Below, in pieces: positions 12,907-25,289 of a stretch of 64,000 nucleotides of DNA (position 1 is the stretch's first letter; each line of letters opens with the position of its first letter). The translations under genes and the position numbers were made by a program. Below the pieces are notes generated by a model. The model saw only the letters and a list, made by a program, of their open reading frames with translations, was not told the DNA's origin and did not search any database. Source of the stretch: Plenodomus lindquistii (taxonomy: Eukaryota; Ascomycota; Dothideomycetes; Pleosporales; Leptosphaeriaceae). The stretch is from positions 744,001 to 808,000 of the forward strand of contig JANUWI010000014.1 of NCBI GenBank assembly GCA_025504975.1, read 5' to 3'.

Positions 12907-15078
12907 TCACTGCTCGTCGACTGCGCAGACGGATACAGGGGGCTGGAAGAATGGCTCAACATCGCAGAAACCGGCTGCGGGAACCGAGGCCTCGAAAGTC
13001 TTATCAGACTCCGTTGTGGCCTCGGTGGGGATAGATTCGACGACCTCTTCTTCGACAAGAGTCTCATCGCTGGAGTCTTCGACATCCTCTTCGGGTGTGG
13101 CCTCTTCCTTAGGAGACTCGGGTGCAGTGATGATCTCCTCAACGGCTAGAGCAGCATCGGAGAGCTCAAGCTCTTCGACAGGAGTAGAGGGCTCTTCTAC
13201 TTCGAACACGTCAGGTGTCGGCATAGCTGTAGCTTGCATGACGCTCGAGATCTGGATCTCTGTGACTGTGAGGGTCGCGAACGAGATAGCGGTAGTTGTG
13301 ACAATCGCACTCGAGACCTGGGAATTTGGGGTAGAAGTCAATTGTGGAGAGACAATCTGCTGACCGCCATTTGACTTGACATTCACCGCCAGGAAGACGA
13401 CTGCTGCACTCAGGCCAAGGATGACGAGGTTGCGTCGATCACCAAAAAGTACCCGGACATAGTTCTTGAGTAGCGTGCTGAGAGGGAAGTCGGATGCGCG
13501 AGGCCGGCCGGAGGCTGACATCTTGCGAGACTTCTGCATCAAGTCTGATTCGGCCTTCTTCTTCTCTTTCAAGACTGCCTCCAACGCGCGCAGACGTTCG
13601 GCGACAGCATCATGTTCGACTGTAGCCTTGGTCTCGAGTTCCAGACGGACAGCTTCCTTGGCCTCTTCGATCTTCGTCTCGAGGACTTCCTCAAATTTCT
13701 TCTTCTCCGCAGCCTTTTCCTCGATGCTCTTTTGCAATGCGGCGGCGGCAGCCTCGAAGCTCTTCTGCAGCTCCTCCTCTTCTTGCTTCTTCTTGCTATG
13801 AGACTCTTCTTCGATCGCCTTCTGCTTGGCAGCAGCCTCCTGAATCTGTCGTTGCAGCTCGACGGCATAGAGTTGTTTCCGCTTGCCAGCCTCCTGCTCT
13901 TCAAGGACCCTCTTCTCAAGACCCTTACGAACTTCCTCCGGCATCCAAGGCGAGATCTCGACGTCGCATCGTTCCATGTCTCCCCAGCAGGCACCCCATG
14001 CCGCAGCCCGCATCAGTCCATTGGCGGCGTAGACCTTGATGTCAAATTTGCGGGAACCAGCACCGACGCCCTTGCCGGGCTTCTTCAGCTCGCGGTGGCA
14101 GTCTGCGCAATGACCGTCATCCATGCTGTGCATATTCCTCTCTGATGTGAGAGTGCCTCCGCTCATCCGGCTACCACGGCCTGTCGCGTCGTCCGGTAGG
14201 CTGACAGCATCGTCTTCCTCCTCTTTATCCGAGTCATCCTCCGGTGGTACGAAGTGACCGCACTTGAGAATGCGGGGTGTCCTCAGCTCCAGGCTCTCTA
14301 GGATACGCTCCTCCAACAGGTCGTATTCATCCCTTGGATGTGGGATCAAGAGTCCACGTCGCATGAGGATGATGTCCTGTAGCTTCTCTTCTAATATCCT
14401 GTAGTTCTCCACTAGCCACTCCGGCATGACCTTGGCCATCACGTCGTGTGGGTAGGGCATCTGCATAGGCAGAATAGTTACATGCAGCAACACCAACGGT
14501 GCCTGCTGAGGAGCGGCCAACGGTCGCGGGCTGTGTTGTTCCCTTATGCTCTCCCTCCGCGACCCGGGCCGCCGTGATACAGATGTCTCTGATCTTGTGG
14601 TCCTGCTGGGTGTAGCTGGCTTGTATGTCTTCATGCGTTCCCGCGAAGCTTCCGCAGCAGGTAGCGGTGGAGGAGAGGACATTTGCGTTGCCCTCGTAGA
14701 CTCTGGATTTCGGAACCGCGGTCGGTCCTTGTGCGGCGTGTATCGTGCATCGTTGGATTGGCTAGGGTGGGTGTTTGGATTTGACGACATTGAGGATTCA
14801 GATGGCATGGCCGACATCAAGCTGTAATGTGTTCCGCCCGACGAACGGCGTTGGCTCGAGATGGAATTGCGGGATGTGTATGAGCTTCGGTATGGTTCTG
14901 GTTCATCTAAGAGTCCAGCTTCGAATTCAACGTTGGGCATAGCTTCGTCGCCGGCTCCAGAGATGAAAGACATGTCGCCCTCAGACATTGGGGATGGCGC
15001 GAGTGGTCCGTGGGCCTCGCGATCTTCGTAAATGGCAAAAGAGGTCAGGCCTTGTGGGGCAGACTGAAGCGTAGTCAT
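12907..15078 (-). CDS. Coiled-coil single-pass membrane protein, unknown function
   Basis: Intronless, 723 residues. Residues 1-190 are Ser/Pro/Arg-rich and probably disordered. Residues 190-400 form a conserved-looking region with PYPHDVMAKVMPEWL, a CGHFVP segment and a HCADCHREL segment that could be a small metal site, then RAAAWGACWGDMERCDVEISPWMPEEVRKG. Residues 395-510 are a Lys/Glu/Ala-rich coiled coil. One hydrophobic segment (about 550-567) is followed by a Thr/Ser-rich and then strongly acidic C-terminal tail. The layout, with a large cytosolic or nucleoplasmic coiled-coil side and a single membrane anchor, would suit a nuclear-envelope or ER tether, but this is inference. I do not recognise the family well enough to give a function. 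Strong minus-strand coding signal across its whole length supports it as a real gene. Confidence 0.8.
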   Translation of the reverse strand: MTTLQSAPQGLTSFAIYEDREAHGPLAPSPMSEGDMSFISGAGDEAMPNVEFEAGLLDEPEPYRSSYTSRNSISSQRRSSGGTHYSLMSAMPSESSMSSNPNTHPSQSNDARYTPHKDRPRFRNPESTRATQMSSPPPLPAAEASRERMKTYKPATPSRTTRSETSVSRRPGSRRESIREQHSPRPLAAPQQAPLVLLHVTILPMQMPYPHDVMAKVMPEWLVENYRILEEKLQDIILMRRGLLIPHPRDEYDLLEERILESLELRTPRILKCGHFVPPEDDSDKEEEDDAVSLPDDATGRGSRMSGGTLTSERNMHSMDDGHCADCHRELKKPGKGVGAGSRKFDIKVYAANGLMRAAAWGACWGDMERCDVEISPWMPEEVRKGLEKRVLEEQEAGKRKQLYAVELQRQIQEAAAKQKAIEEESHSKKKQEEEELQKSFEAAAAALQKSIEEKAAEKKKFEEVLETKIEEAKEAVRLELETKATVEHDAVAERLRALEAVLKEKKKAESDLMQKSRKMSASGRPRASDFPLSTLLKNYVRVLFGDRRNLVILGLSAAVVFLAVNVKSNGGQQIVSPQLTSTPNSQVSSAIVTTTAISFATLTVTEIQISSVMQATAMPTPDVFEVEEPSTPVEELELSDAALAVEEIITAPESPKEEATPEEDVEDSSDETLVEEEVVESIPTEATTESDKTFEASVPAAGFCDVEPFFQPPVSVCAVDEQ

Positions 15079-15874
15079 TGGGAGCTCGGTCTACCGTGTG
15101 CACAGCAGTACAATGGTTGATGCGTGAGTGTGTGTGTATGTGTGCAACCTCAGGATCCAAATGTCTGAACAATTGCAGAGACAACAGAGAGGGGTACCCA
15201 GGCGTCCATTTGATATTAGTCCAGATCGAGGATGCATGCAGGAGGCTGGAGCCGCTCCAGCGATGCGTTGTTCGTTGTTCCTGAGGCTGGTTGGCGTTGT
15301 TTACACACCGCCGGCTCAAAGGTCCGTGCAAGTGAACACTAGCGGCGCTTAGCGGCTTGAACAATTCACGCTAACATGTTGGTCCGCCTGTGAAGGGGAC
15401 GTGTACAGTTGCATGAGCGGCGGGAAGAATTCGTGATAGGCTGCATCGCCATGGCTGGACCTTTCACTCGAAAGTCTCCACATAGATTCTGCCTCACTAT
15501 ATCACTGGCTGTATGTACCTATGGCACGGCCACTTCCATTTCGCAGACTTCAAAACTGTCAGTGATCCTCAACATCATATGACATTGCAGAGGTAGAGGC
15601 GGTGTCAGCCTTTGAGATTTCGTTGATCTGCCTGCACATGACCGACCCACTTCAAATTTGAGTGTCACTCGCACGCTACCGCTGCGGCTCTGCCTTTGGT
15701 GGGATGTTGATACCACCAAAACCAGCACAATCATCTGCGGGGTGGTGTTACGATAGTTGACTCACACATTCACACATCTCCAACAAAAGTACTGCCACAA
15801 CAAATCATACACACACACGTGTACATCTTGTTTCTGTCAATTGCGTGTGCTAATCATCGCTCCATCAAAGTATT
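15079..15874. other. Intergenic stretch, nothing recognised
   Basis: Upstream region of the coiled-coil membrane protein and 3' flank of LHS1. It contains a short TG-rich tract near 15125-15145 and a CA-rich tract near 15808-15820; no gene was recognised. Confidence 0.5.
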
Positions 15875-18800
15875 CTACAACTCATCGTGCTTCTCGCCCT
15901 TACCCTCTGTCAACTCGTCAATAGCCGCCAAGATCTCCTCCTCAGTGGAGTCTTTGTTGATGTTGAGCTTCTTGAGCTTCCTGCCTGACTCATCTTGCAC
16001 CTCGTCCTCGTGACCAAAGCTCTTGAACTTGACGCCCTCAGTGTCGATGCCTGCCTCTTTGAGTGCTTCCTCTAGCTCTGCGTCCGTGGGCTGCTCCCCT
16101 GTAGCGGGCTTCGCTTCATCGGCGGGCTTGTCTTCGCTGGCGAGCTTCTCCTCAGCGGCCTTCTCCTCAGCGGCCTTGGCCTTCTTGTTCTTCTTGTCGG
16201 CCTTCTTCTTCGCGGGCTTCGCCTTAGGCTTTGCCTTTGGCTTCTGAACAGGTGGCTTGAAGGCTTTCATCTTCTTCATCATCATGTCCATAACAACATC
16301 GTCGAGCTTTTTCTTCTCGGCTTGAATCTCCTTGACGGTGAAAGCTGGATCATCGGTGACGCCAAGCTTGCTTTGTTTCGCCTCGGCCTCGTCGAGCCAC
16401 TCTTGGGCTTTGCTTGCATACTCTTGCACGGTCTCCAGATCGGTCTCTGTATAGATAGTAGGAACCTCAGTGATCTCTGGCTCAGCCGGGGCAGATGCCG
16501 TCGCTTCCTCGTCATCAAGGTCGGCTAGGGGGTCTGCAGAAGGAGAGGCCGAAGGGGACGCAGAAGCCTGAGATACTGCCTCGCTACTCTTAGAGCTTTC
16601 CACAGATTGTGTCTTGATTTGATCTCTGACTAAAGTCTCCACCTCCTTAAGGTGAGCGATAGTGTCCTTGAGCTCCTTGACAGCATCGGGGCGCTTGGCG
16701 GCCTCGTCTTTGCGCTTCAATACGGGGTTGACAATATCTTCGAGCTCACCGAGCTTGCCCCTCAGCACCTTCTCAGTGGCTTCTGCACCTTCAGTGTAGA
16801 TCCAGTCGGACGCAGCACTGAGTGCAGTCTCAAGGGATGCGCGTACAGCTTCGGTAGATGCGCCAATGAAGCTCTCGTCTTCGAGGTAGTCGCGAGCACG
16901 GTAGGTGAAAGCTTCCAGAGAGTTCAAGACCTCCTCGCGAACACGTCGAGCCTTGTCTGAGGCATCGAAAGCAGCGAGTCTAAAACAGTTAGCACAGTCA
17001 CCTTTAAATCATTACCAGGATTGCTCACCTATCCTGCATGCGCTTGAGCTCTTTGCGAGGGTGCTTCTCATAACCCATCTGAGTGACATCGTAAGTGATC
17101 GCGGACCGGACAAGCTTGACTTCCTTTTCGCCAGCCTTTGTCGCGTCGGTGCTCTTAGCACCCTTCGACGATTTTGTTGGCGAGGAAGACGAAGACGACG
17201 AAGAGGAGGCAGACGCCGAGGCAGACGCAGATGCAGAAGAGCTTGACTCCTCGCTCTCTTTTAATGGATCCTGATCCTTCTTGCCGCCCATACCAAACAA
17301 GTTCTTGACACCATCAACAATCCCGCCCTTGGTGCCTTCAGTCTCACCTTCGCAAGTGACCCATGCAGACAAGACCTCTGGGGTACCAGTAATGGGGCTC
17401 AACCTGACCTGAACGTAGTTGTTGAAGCTATCACGGTCACACTTGTTCTCGTCAATCATCTTGGTGACGACCTTGGTCAAGTTTCCGCTTTGGAAGTGCA
17501 GAGTAGGTTCCTTTGACGCATCACCCTTAGCTCCGGGAACAGCCTGGTAGAGGGTGAATTCGAATTCGCCCATCATCTGGAAAGGCAGGTCTTTGGTAGC
17601 ACCGAGCTTCGTACCGGGGGTGAAGATTTTCTGGTCGCGCTCCTTGAGGTTGAATGTGTACTGAATACCATGGTTGTAGCCCTGAGTGTCCGAGTCGCGA
17701 ATCTCCTTGACGCGGAATGAAGGGCTGAGACTAGCAGCCTTGAAGGCAGCACCAAACACAGCAGCCTCATCGGCGTTCACGTTGGCCCTGATTTTGCCTT
17801 TTCCAGCGAGAGCCTCGAGACGGCTCTGAATAAAGGGAGTGCGTGTCGCACCTCCGTGGACAATGATAGAGTCGACATCAGCGATCGTAAGACCAGACGC
17901 TTTCAGAGCCTGGTTCACTGGTTCGTCGATACGTGCCGCGTACGCAGCAGAGAGTTCCTCGAGTTTGGAGCGCGTGAGCTTGTAACGGAAGTCTACATCC
18001 TCATAGAAGCTCTCAAAGAAGGCAGCGGTCTCGGTGTTGGCGCTGATGACTTGGCGAACACGTTCAGCTTCCTTGAAGAGTTTCGCAGCCGTACGTCCGT
18101 GGGACTTGACCTTGTTCGCGGTGATGGATGCGCTCTTCGCTCCTGGGAGCTCGACGAATGCCGAGACCATGTCATCGACGATGAGCGTGTTGAGCGCATC
18201 GCCTCCGAGAGTCCTGTCCCAACCAGCTCCAAGAACCTGAACCTCCTGGATAGTCTTGTTGCGCCTGCCGACGTCCTTGACAGATCGACCTTGGAACTTC
18301 AGGAGAGTTGCAGTGGTAGATCCGGCACCCATATCGAAGACCAGGTTAATCTCTGGCTTATTATCGTCCTTTGTTACGTCGGGAAAAGTCCTGCCCATGG
18401 CGTAGTTGAGACCGACAGCCACGCCGTCCGAGACCATGCTGAGAACGTTCAAGCCAGCCAGTCGCGATGCAACCTCAAGAGCTCGCCTCTCTTCAACGGT
18501 GTAGAAAGGAGGGATAGTGTATACGGCATCTTGGACATCATAGCCTTTGCCTGCCATTGCCTTTGCGTTCTCGCGAACACTCTTCAGCTCCATAGCCAAC
18601 AGCTCCTCTACCGAGTACACCTTGTCTTCTTCTGCAGCAAATACGCCACTCTTGAAGCTCACAGTCTTGCGTCCCTCGGTGCCAATGATCTCAAGAGCGG
18701 GATATCGCTCCTTGTAGACGCTGACCACATCGCTGTCGCTGTTCACACCAAGGAGGTGCTTCAGGTTAGGGTATACGTCGCCAGGGAATCGACCCTGGAG

Positions 18801-19091
18801 GGCGATAGCATCGGAGCCGTAGAATCGCTCGGGGAAGGTTCCAGCGGGAAGAGGTCCACTCTTGAGAGGCTTGAAAGCGACTGCGGAGGTTTCTTTGCGT
18901 CGTGCATCCTTGGTCAGGACAATCTCGAGGGGAATGCCAGGCTTGACAAGTGCGGCTTTGATGTACTCGGTTCCGAGGTCAATTCCGATGACTGCAGACG
19001 CAGCAGAGGCGGTCGAGGAGAAAAGGAAGACGAGGCCGAGTAGGATTGCAGCGGGCGAAAGGCTGGCTCTCCGGCGTCCTGGAGGAGCCAT
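15875..19091 (-). CDS. LHS1: ER-lumenal Hsp70-family chaperone Lhs1 (HYOU1/GRP170 type)
   Basis: Large Hsp70 of the ER lumen; in yeast it acts as nucleotide exchange factor for Kar2/BiP and helps protein import and folding. Two exons, 19091-17029 and 16979-15875, give 1055 residues. The start at 19091 gives a classic signal peptide (MAPPGRRR then a hydrophobic core to about residue 29). The ATPase domain begins VIGIDLGTEYIKAALV, where ordinary Hsp70s have GIDLGTT, and also shows VFDMGAGSTTATLL and IIVHGGATRTPFIQ. A Ser/Ala-rich linker follows. The second exon encodes the long helical C-terminal domain, a Lys-rich PKAKPKAKPAKKK tract and an acidic end that finishes in HDEL, the ER-retrieval signal. 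The open frame runs 57 codons upstream of the chosen ATG, but that part lacks a signal peptide at its start. It is longer than yeast Lhs1, mainly in the linker and tail. Confidence 0.96.
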
Positions 19092-19774
19092 TTTGTGAGT
19101 GTGGAAAAGAGTTGGTATGTGTCTTGTAGCAGGTGCTACAGCCCGCGGGGCGATGTTGTCGGCGTGCGCGGGGAAGATTGCGGGTATATGGCGGTGAAGT
19201 ACAAAGCTCGAGATAAAGAAAAAAAGAAGGGAATCTATCCCAGTGAAATCAAGTGAGATCAAGGTTTCTCACGGGCGTGTTGCGCAAAATGTGAGGTCGT
19301 GGGCGTTCTAGTTCTAATTGTAGTCCAGGTGCTGCAGCTACCCTGTTCACGGACATTTTGACACCTGGTCTCTTTGGGACAGAGGCCACCTTGACACCAA
19401 CGCCCCAGCCATACCACCGGCCCATGCACAGTCACAGCAGTTTTATGTCACCGTTTCGAATAGTCTAGCTTATTCCACTGCTGCCTGTCAAGGTATCTGC
19501 CGTTGCCTATTTCTTCCCGGGATCTATTGATTACGATGTTGGATGTTGCTTGCAACCCTTGAGGCTTCTTGACCAATCACATCACCAGGAAGCAAGTGGT
19601 TCGCCGCATCCACACATCACAGCCACTATCGAACATGGGTTCCCGAGTATACTACTCTCATACTCCGTGCAAATGCCGTGCGTGATCATACCCATCTGGC
19701 ATACTCGAAGAGACTCTTCTAGTTTTTCTTGTGGTAAACGTCATCTGTCAAGTGACACCCACCCATCATATCCC
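19092..19774. other. LHS1 promoter region and sideroflexin 3' flank
   Basis: The 5' leader of LHS1 (read on minus) contains several GAA-rich runs near 19210-19235. I did not find a clear unfolded-protein-response element. No additional gene is supported. Confidence 0.45.
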
Positions 19775-21075
19775 ACGGTTGAATTCTACCAAGCCGTCCT
19801 TTCCACCACGCTCATGAAACTCTGGCTCCAGTGACTTAGCACTCACAGCTTGTCGTTGCGGGAACGCAGCAAGTGCAAGTGGCAGAGCAAAGATCGACGT
19901 GGCGAAAATGAGCCCTACAAATATGTTAGTCATTTGAAATACGCTCGAGTCTGAATGTCGACTTGCCCAAATTGACTGGTGTGACCATCCGGGGCCTCTG
20001 CTTCAGCCACTCTCGTTCCTGCAGCTTGACCAACACTAGCGGTGGGAGGACCATGATAGGCGTCGCATTCAGCACCCGACTTATCGCAGTCTCTCCTACG
20101 GCAAGTGTTGCTGCCTTCTTACTCTTGCCAAGTGGCTTGACCTCCAGCTCTCCACTATCCACCTTGAGCTTCTCGCTCTCTGAGAGAGCTGGGTATACGT
20201 CAATGCCTTGTCGGATCTCCTCACCACGCATGAGGAACACGTTCAGCGCACCGGCAGTAGCGACTGCGGCGAAGGGTACCAGCCGGCCAGCGATCATCTT
20301 TGCATTGGGCGACAGACTCTTGAGGCGAGGCACCACCGCATTGAGACCCAGCGCCACACCGCAGGATGCGCTGACTGCAAGCAGGTATGACTGGACGATG
20401 GTCGACGTGGAAAGCGGGGTGGATTTGTTCGCGTTCGAGAAGTTGACTCCGACGTTGACCGACTGATTCGTTATCTGCCAGCCTAGTGTTCCCGCCGTCT
20501 GCATATTATTAGCATGTGTCGCCTGTGAAGATATAAACAAGTATCACGTACCCCAAGGCCAGGCGTGAGCATGCCGGCTGTTACAACCAAGTTCGTCAAG
20601 ACAAAACATGACATGCGGAATGGGAGGAAGACGGGCTCTCCAGTATCTTTACATTCATCAGTACCATGTTCTGTGCTGTGTCGTATGCGCCTTTGTACCT
20701 GGGTGGATTGTAGAATCAATAATCTTCTTCGCACTCCACAGATCTGGTGTCATCTCCTGGATCTTTCCCGTCTTGTATGCGGTGACGAGTCGTTTCGCAT
20801 TTTCGAGACCGGCGGACGACGTGAACAGTGTACTGCATCGCGCCTTGTTAGTCTTTGGCTTGATTTGCGCGTCTCCACAAAGAGATAGGTGTTGACAGGA
20901 AAGCTCACGGTCGTGGTACTTACCACACCCAGCGCGCAGAGAAGTCATTATCATTTGCGCAATTGTCTCACCTTGGGTCTGCAAGATTGGCAGAATGACG
21001 CACGCGACCCCAATACGTGTTCAGGTCATACTGGGACGACGGCAAGTCGCGACTGCCAGGTAAAGAGGACGTCAT
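19775..21075 (-). CDS. FSF1: Sideroflexin, mitochondrial serine carrier family
   Basis: Mitochondrial inner-membrane protein; animal sideroflexins transport serine into mitochondria for one-carbon metabolism, and the fungal homologue is named Fsf1. Five exons on minus: 21075-20972, 20832-20699, 20646-20552, 20498-19967 and 19914-19775, giving 334 residues. The N-terminus MTSSLPGSRDLPSSQYDLNTYWGR is the family signature. WSAKKIIDSTIHPDTGEPVFLPFRMS follows in exons 2-3, then hydrophobic helices including TAGMLTPGLG, and the TP...FP loop near the end. The last intron begins with GC rather than GT (donor GCAAGT at 19966 on minus): the GC donor restores the frame and joins NLG to LIFATSIFALPLALAAFP, which matches the conserved last membrane segment. 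Confidence 0.94.
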
Positions 21076-21660
21076 ATTGGTCGGAATGGAGGAACAAGAC
21101 TGCGATTGAAGCAGTGTAAACTTCACTGGCCTCGTGGGACACCTTGAAGTCGGATTGCCGAGCTCGTGGTTAATTGCGGCATGCAGCAACGATATCGGCA
21201 AAGGTGCGGACATTACCAAACTCGGTCCGAGCGCGACGCACTATGTATGGGCTTGGGATTATCGAGATACTCAACTCACCCAGGATCCATCAAAGCACTG
21301 CTGTGGGAAACAACTATAATCGTGACATACCAAGGCCTGTATAGCAATACACTCGGATTTTTTGCCATGTTTTCAGTGCATATGGCCCATGTAGTGTCGT
21401 TCTCCACACCTAGCAATCCACTAAGAACAAGAATGCACGCACGAACTGTCGAGTATGATTCTACTGGTCGGGGCTTATGTCATGAATTATTTACTTGATG
21501 TGTTCGACTCACATATAATGTCGATATGGACAAGAGCTACGGTGTCGTCGCCGTACGCGCAGGAATATGCAAAATGGCTCGAAAGCATAGACAAAAGATC
21601 GAACCGCTTTTATGCAACAAAGTAATAACCAACCCATCCACCCAAAGGAAAAGTGTAAAT
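21076..21660. other. Intergenic stretch, nothing recognised
   Basis: Between the 5' end of the sideroflexin gene and the 3' end of the next minus-strand gene. Short frames only; no motif, repeat or RNA gene seen. Confidence 0.5.
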
Positions 21661-24349
21661 CTATTTTTTATTCTTCTTCTTGGACTTTGGACTCGGAGGC
21701 GCAGCACTAGTTCCGAGAATTGCGTCAAACGTCTTGCTAGGATCGGTAGCAGAGGCGGGCCTCAGCATAGGCGAGCTGGCAGATGGCGGTGCAACACCAG
21801 GTGGCAAAGGTAGAGCTTCTAAGCCCAAATTCATGACGCTCTCGCGCCTGTTATCTGGGCTGTGTGACCGTGATCGATCCCCAGCTGCTGAGGGGTCTAG
21901 TAGGCCGGGGGGAGGCAGTGGTGCAGCGTTGGCATTCAGTTCCTGCATCGCAGCATTCAGCAGAGTATCGTTGGCAGCCCACTGCTGCGCTTGTTTCCAG
22001 CAATGTGATCGCCTAAAGACGCCCTCAACACCATTCTCCACGATGTCCGTAGGTAAGCTGACGACTTGTGCTCCACCAGCCACACCAAACCAGGTTCGTG
22101 CTCGTGTGGTGTCGTCACGTCCCCAGGGCACACCACTTCGGGGTACTTCACACAAGAAGTATTCCACACCTTCAGTAAAGCGGACTCCCGGAGCGTCGAT
22201 CACCAACATGGGCAACGATTGAATGATGGCATACAGGAGCAGCCATTGTCCCGACCGCAGATCCCACATATCGTCCATGCTCGCACCGTGAGCCTGCTTG
22301 AACTCAAACTGTCGAAAGGCGTCGAGGAATGGTGTCTGCTGCTCAGCATCGATGTTATGTGCCTGCTTGAGTAACTTTGCGATCTCGTCCTTGTGTAGTC
22401 GTTTCGTGCGCGCCTTTGTGTCTTTCTTGGCGTCGCCGGTTGTGGCGCCTGGTAATGAGGGATACATGGGTAGATCGAAGGGAATGGGCGGTTGCACAGG
22501 GGGCGTGCTACGATCGTATTCACTCAGTACCTTTCGCAAGGCGCGTTTGACAACAGATTCAATATCCATGTGTTCTTCTTCCGCCAGGAAGCCATCTGCT
22601 GTGCGGTTGGTGAGGTTTTTACGATCAACAAGAAGATCGTAGAGGTTAGACATATCGCGGTAAATATCGAGCAAGACTAATCGGTTCAGACCACTCGTCG
22701 TCAAATTGTTCTTCTTTGACTTTGCCTTGGGAAGCCATGAACCATACTTGGACTTGTAATAATCGATCACGAATGATCGCGTCGTCATGAACGCGGATCG
22801 CCATTTCTTGAAGCTGACGATTTTGCCCTCAGCAGCCATTGCGCTGTTCATGATACCCGAGAAGATGTGCGGAAATTCGAAGTCTTTCAGCTTCCCATTG
22901 ATGGTGGCCTCTCGATTTTCGAGGTCCATAGCGGCGCGGACAAGGCGTGTTGCAGTTTTTTGGCTCATCATGGCATGTTTTGGCGAGCCGAGTTCCTTGA
23001 TGCTTTCGAACTTGCCTGCAGCATGAACGAAGCCCTCGGTATAGAGCGACATGGACCGCATCTTCTCACCGAGCACAATAGCCTCAAGCGTCTTCTCCCG
23101 ACTGTGCCTGACGTCTGCGAGGGTCAACTCGTCCACATAGCAGTCGAAGCTCGACGCAGCCACCTCGCCGAAAGTCGAGCCATCGACGTTGGAGAAGCCA
23201 TAATGTGACAAGATCTCGGCTATGCGCAGGAATATGTCGAAGATATCAGGATGACGTTCAGTAGCCACCAAAGACTGCCCGATGAGGAAGGCGAAGAAGT
23301 TGCGATAGGTGACCAATATATCAGTGTCCTTGGCGTTGAGCTGGGGCTCGTGTGGGGTGAAGGCCTGGTCTGAGCTAAGCGCAATTGGCATGTAGAGGTG
23401 TTTCTCGGTGTAATCGTCCTCGACGGCGTCGCTGAGGGCCCTCGAACCCTTGGAGCCATCTGAGCTCCCAATTTGGCTTTGGTCTGGCGATGCAGCTCGC
23501 GAGTATTGGGCATATGGCTCCGACGACACGGGTCGAGAGGCGCGCTCGGTGAGATCAAATGGAGGCAGCCCGTTGGTGTCGCTGTAGAGAGTGCCATGCA
23601 CCAGTCGAGTGAGGTCCTGCGAGGCGGCGTACACGGAGGAGTCGATGCGGAAGGAGGGCCCCTTGTTTGATGTTCGTGGAAAGAGGTAGACGAACGTGTC
23701 GCCGGCTTCGTCCCACAACTCTGGAACCTGTCAACCACGTGTCAGCGTACTCAATATCGGCACACCACACTACACCACACCACTGCAAGGCACGGCAACC
23801 TACCCTCTCGCCGTTCAGCAGCATCGCCAGGTTGTACGCAACCTTGCCCTTGTGCCCGACAATCCACGCAAGTGGGCTGTCCTGTCCGTGTGGCCCGCCC
23901 GGGTGGGACTCGTGGCCGTTTGGGCTGCCGCCAAACAGCCTGCTCCTGCGCCGCAGCTTCTTGAGGTTGCCTTCGGAGCCTGCATCCCCGCTGGGCGTGC
24001 CAGGCCGGCTGTTGAAGGGCGACGAGCTCCGCGACGGGACATCGAAGGATGGCGGGGGCTCGAGGGGCTCGAGGAGCTCGAGGGCAGCGGCCGGGTCCAC
24101 CGGCTGGATGGTGGGCTTGGAGAGGGAGACATCGCGTCCTGTCTGCGGTATGCCGGGCGCAGGGTATTCAGGCGCAAGGTGGGTTCCCGAGGACATACGC
24201 TTCTTGACCTTGGTCAGTTTCCCGCCGCTCGACTCGGAAGAGGGAACAGAAGAGATCTTGGAGCCTCTACTGTCCTGCGAATCCGACGACGACCCGACAG
24301 AGAAGAGACTGGACAGCCGGTGGCTCGACTTCTTTTTGTCGCCCAACAT
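21661..24349 (-). CDS. Fungal-specific protein of unknown function
   Basis: Two exons on minus, 24349-23804 and 23727-21661, give 870 residues; a second ATG 18 bases upstream (24367) is possible. Residues 1-140 are Ser/Pro-rich and low in complexity, starting MLGDKKKSSHRLSSLFS. The long middle region (about 190-750) looks globular and conserved: ELWDEAGDTFVYLFPR, MRSMSLYTEGFVHAAGKFESIKELG, MDLENREATINGKLKDFEFPHIFSGIMNS, FKKWRSAFMTTRSFVIDYYKSKYG and WDLRSGQWLLLYAIIQSLPMLVIDAPG. The C-terminus is Ser/Pro-rich and ends in a lysine cluster. No catalytic motif or membrane segment is evident. From memory it resembles Pezizomycotina proteins grouped under DUF8004, but I cannot confirm that here. A cytosolic scaffolding or cortex role would be speculation. 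Confidence 0.85.
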
Positions 24350-25289
24350 GGCTGGGATTTGAATCACAGGAATAAATCTATGCGCTCGGAATCATAGGGT
24401 AAGGTTTGGGGATGTGGTGTGGACAGCGAACGGGCTCTATGCAGGGCTCGAGTGGGACCTTGCGACATAGGGTACATGTAGGTCATGGGAAAACCAGGCC
24501 AGTCCAAGTGATCTATATTTGCTTTCACAGGCTTTGCAGATCCGGCAGTGCTGCAACAGAGAGGACCATCCATGCTAGCGCAGCGTATGACGACTGACCG
24601 GACTGCCACGACGTATGCAGCACCTGGCCCTTGACATGTTACTTTACTGCGTCTGCTTCCGATATTGGTGCGATACTCTGCATCAGCAGAATAACACGCC
24701 AGGCCACTGCCATGCACTGCCCAGTCTAACACGAGAACAATGTCCTAAAAAGTTGGTTCGGACCTGCGCCTCTTGTGCTGCGGATGCGCGGCCCACCACG
24801 TTTGAACGTCGGAGCGGATCCACACGCAGCCGCATTGTGCACAGCATCTCACCGTCTCAGAGCCGTTGCCCTTATTTAGACTGGTCCCCTTTTTGACTCC
24901 TCATGGACGACTAGAATCAGTCATCAAAGTCAGCTAATTAGAATCTGCGACGCAATTCGCACGAAAATCTCTACCGAGGTGTAGAGGAAGTACACGAGCA
25001 GAGTCTTTAGCGAAGGATGACGTATCCTTGTCCCTATCAACGCGCCCTACACAGAGTTGACAGTAGACAGCGACCGCCTGACAGGCGTGTCATGAGCGTT
25101 TATTTCCGATCAATCCACCCCAGAACTTGCACTCAGTCCAAGTTGAGGCTCTTCGTATCTTTCATGTTGCTTACATACATCGTACATCCTGCTTCCTAAC
25201 CACGTTCCGCGCACGAGCCCCAATCCGCTATCCGCGTTCCACACTTGCGACTATTGGCATCAGCCACTCTCATTCAACACTCGCCAACC
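24350..25289. other. Divergent intergenic region
   Basis: Shared upstream region of the minus-strand unknown gene and the plus-strand aminotransferase. A short perfect hairpin (CTCTAC, 6-base loop, GTAGAG) lies near 24970-24987. No gene recognised. Confidence 0.45.

Noticed and set aside
17856..19043. 395-codon frame antisense to LHS1
   Set aside because: Same cause: codon bias of the Hsp70 gene. No recognisable motif in the antisense translation.
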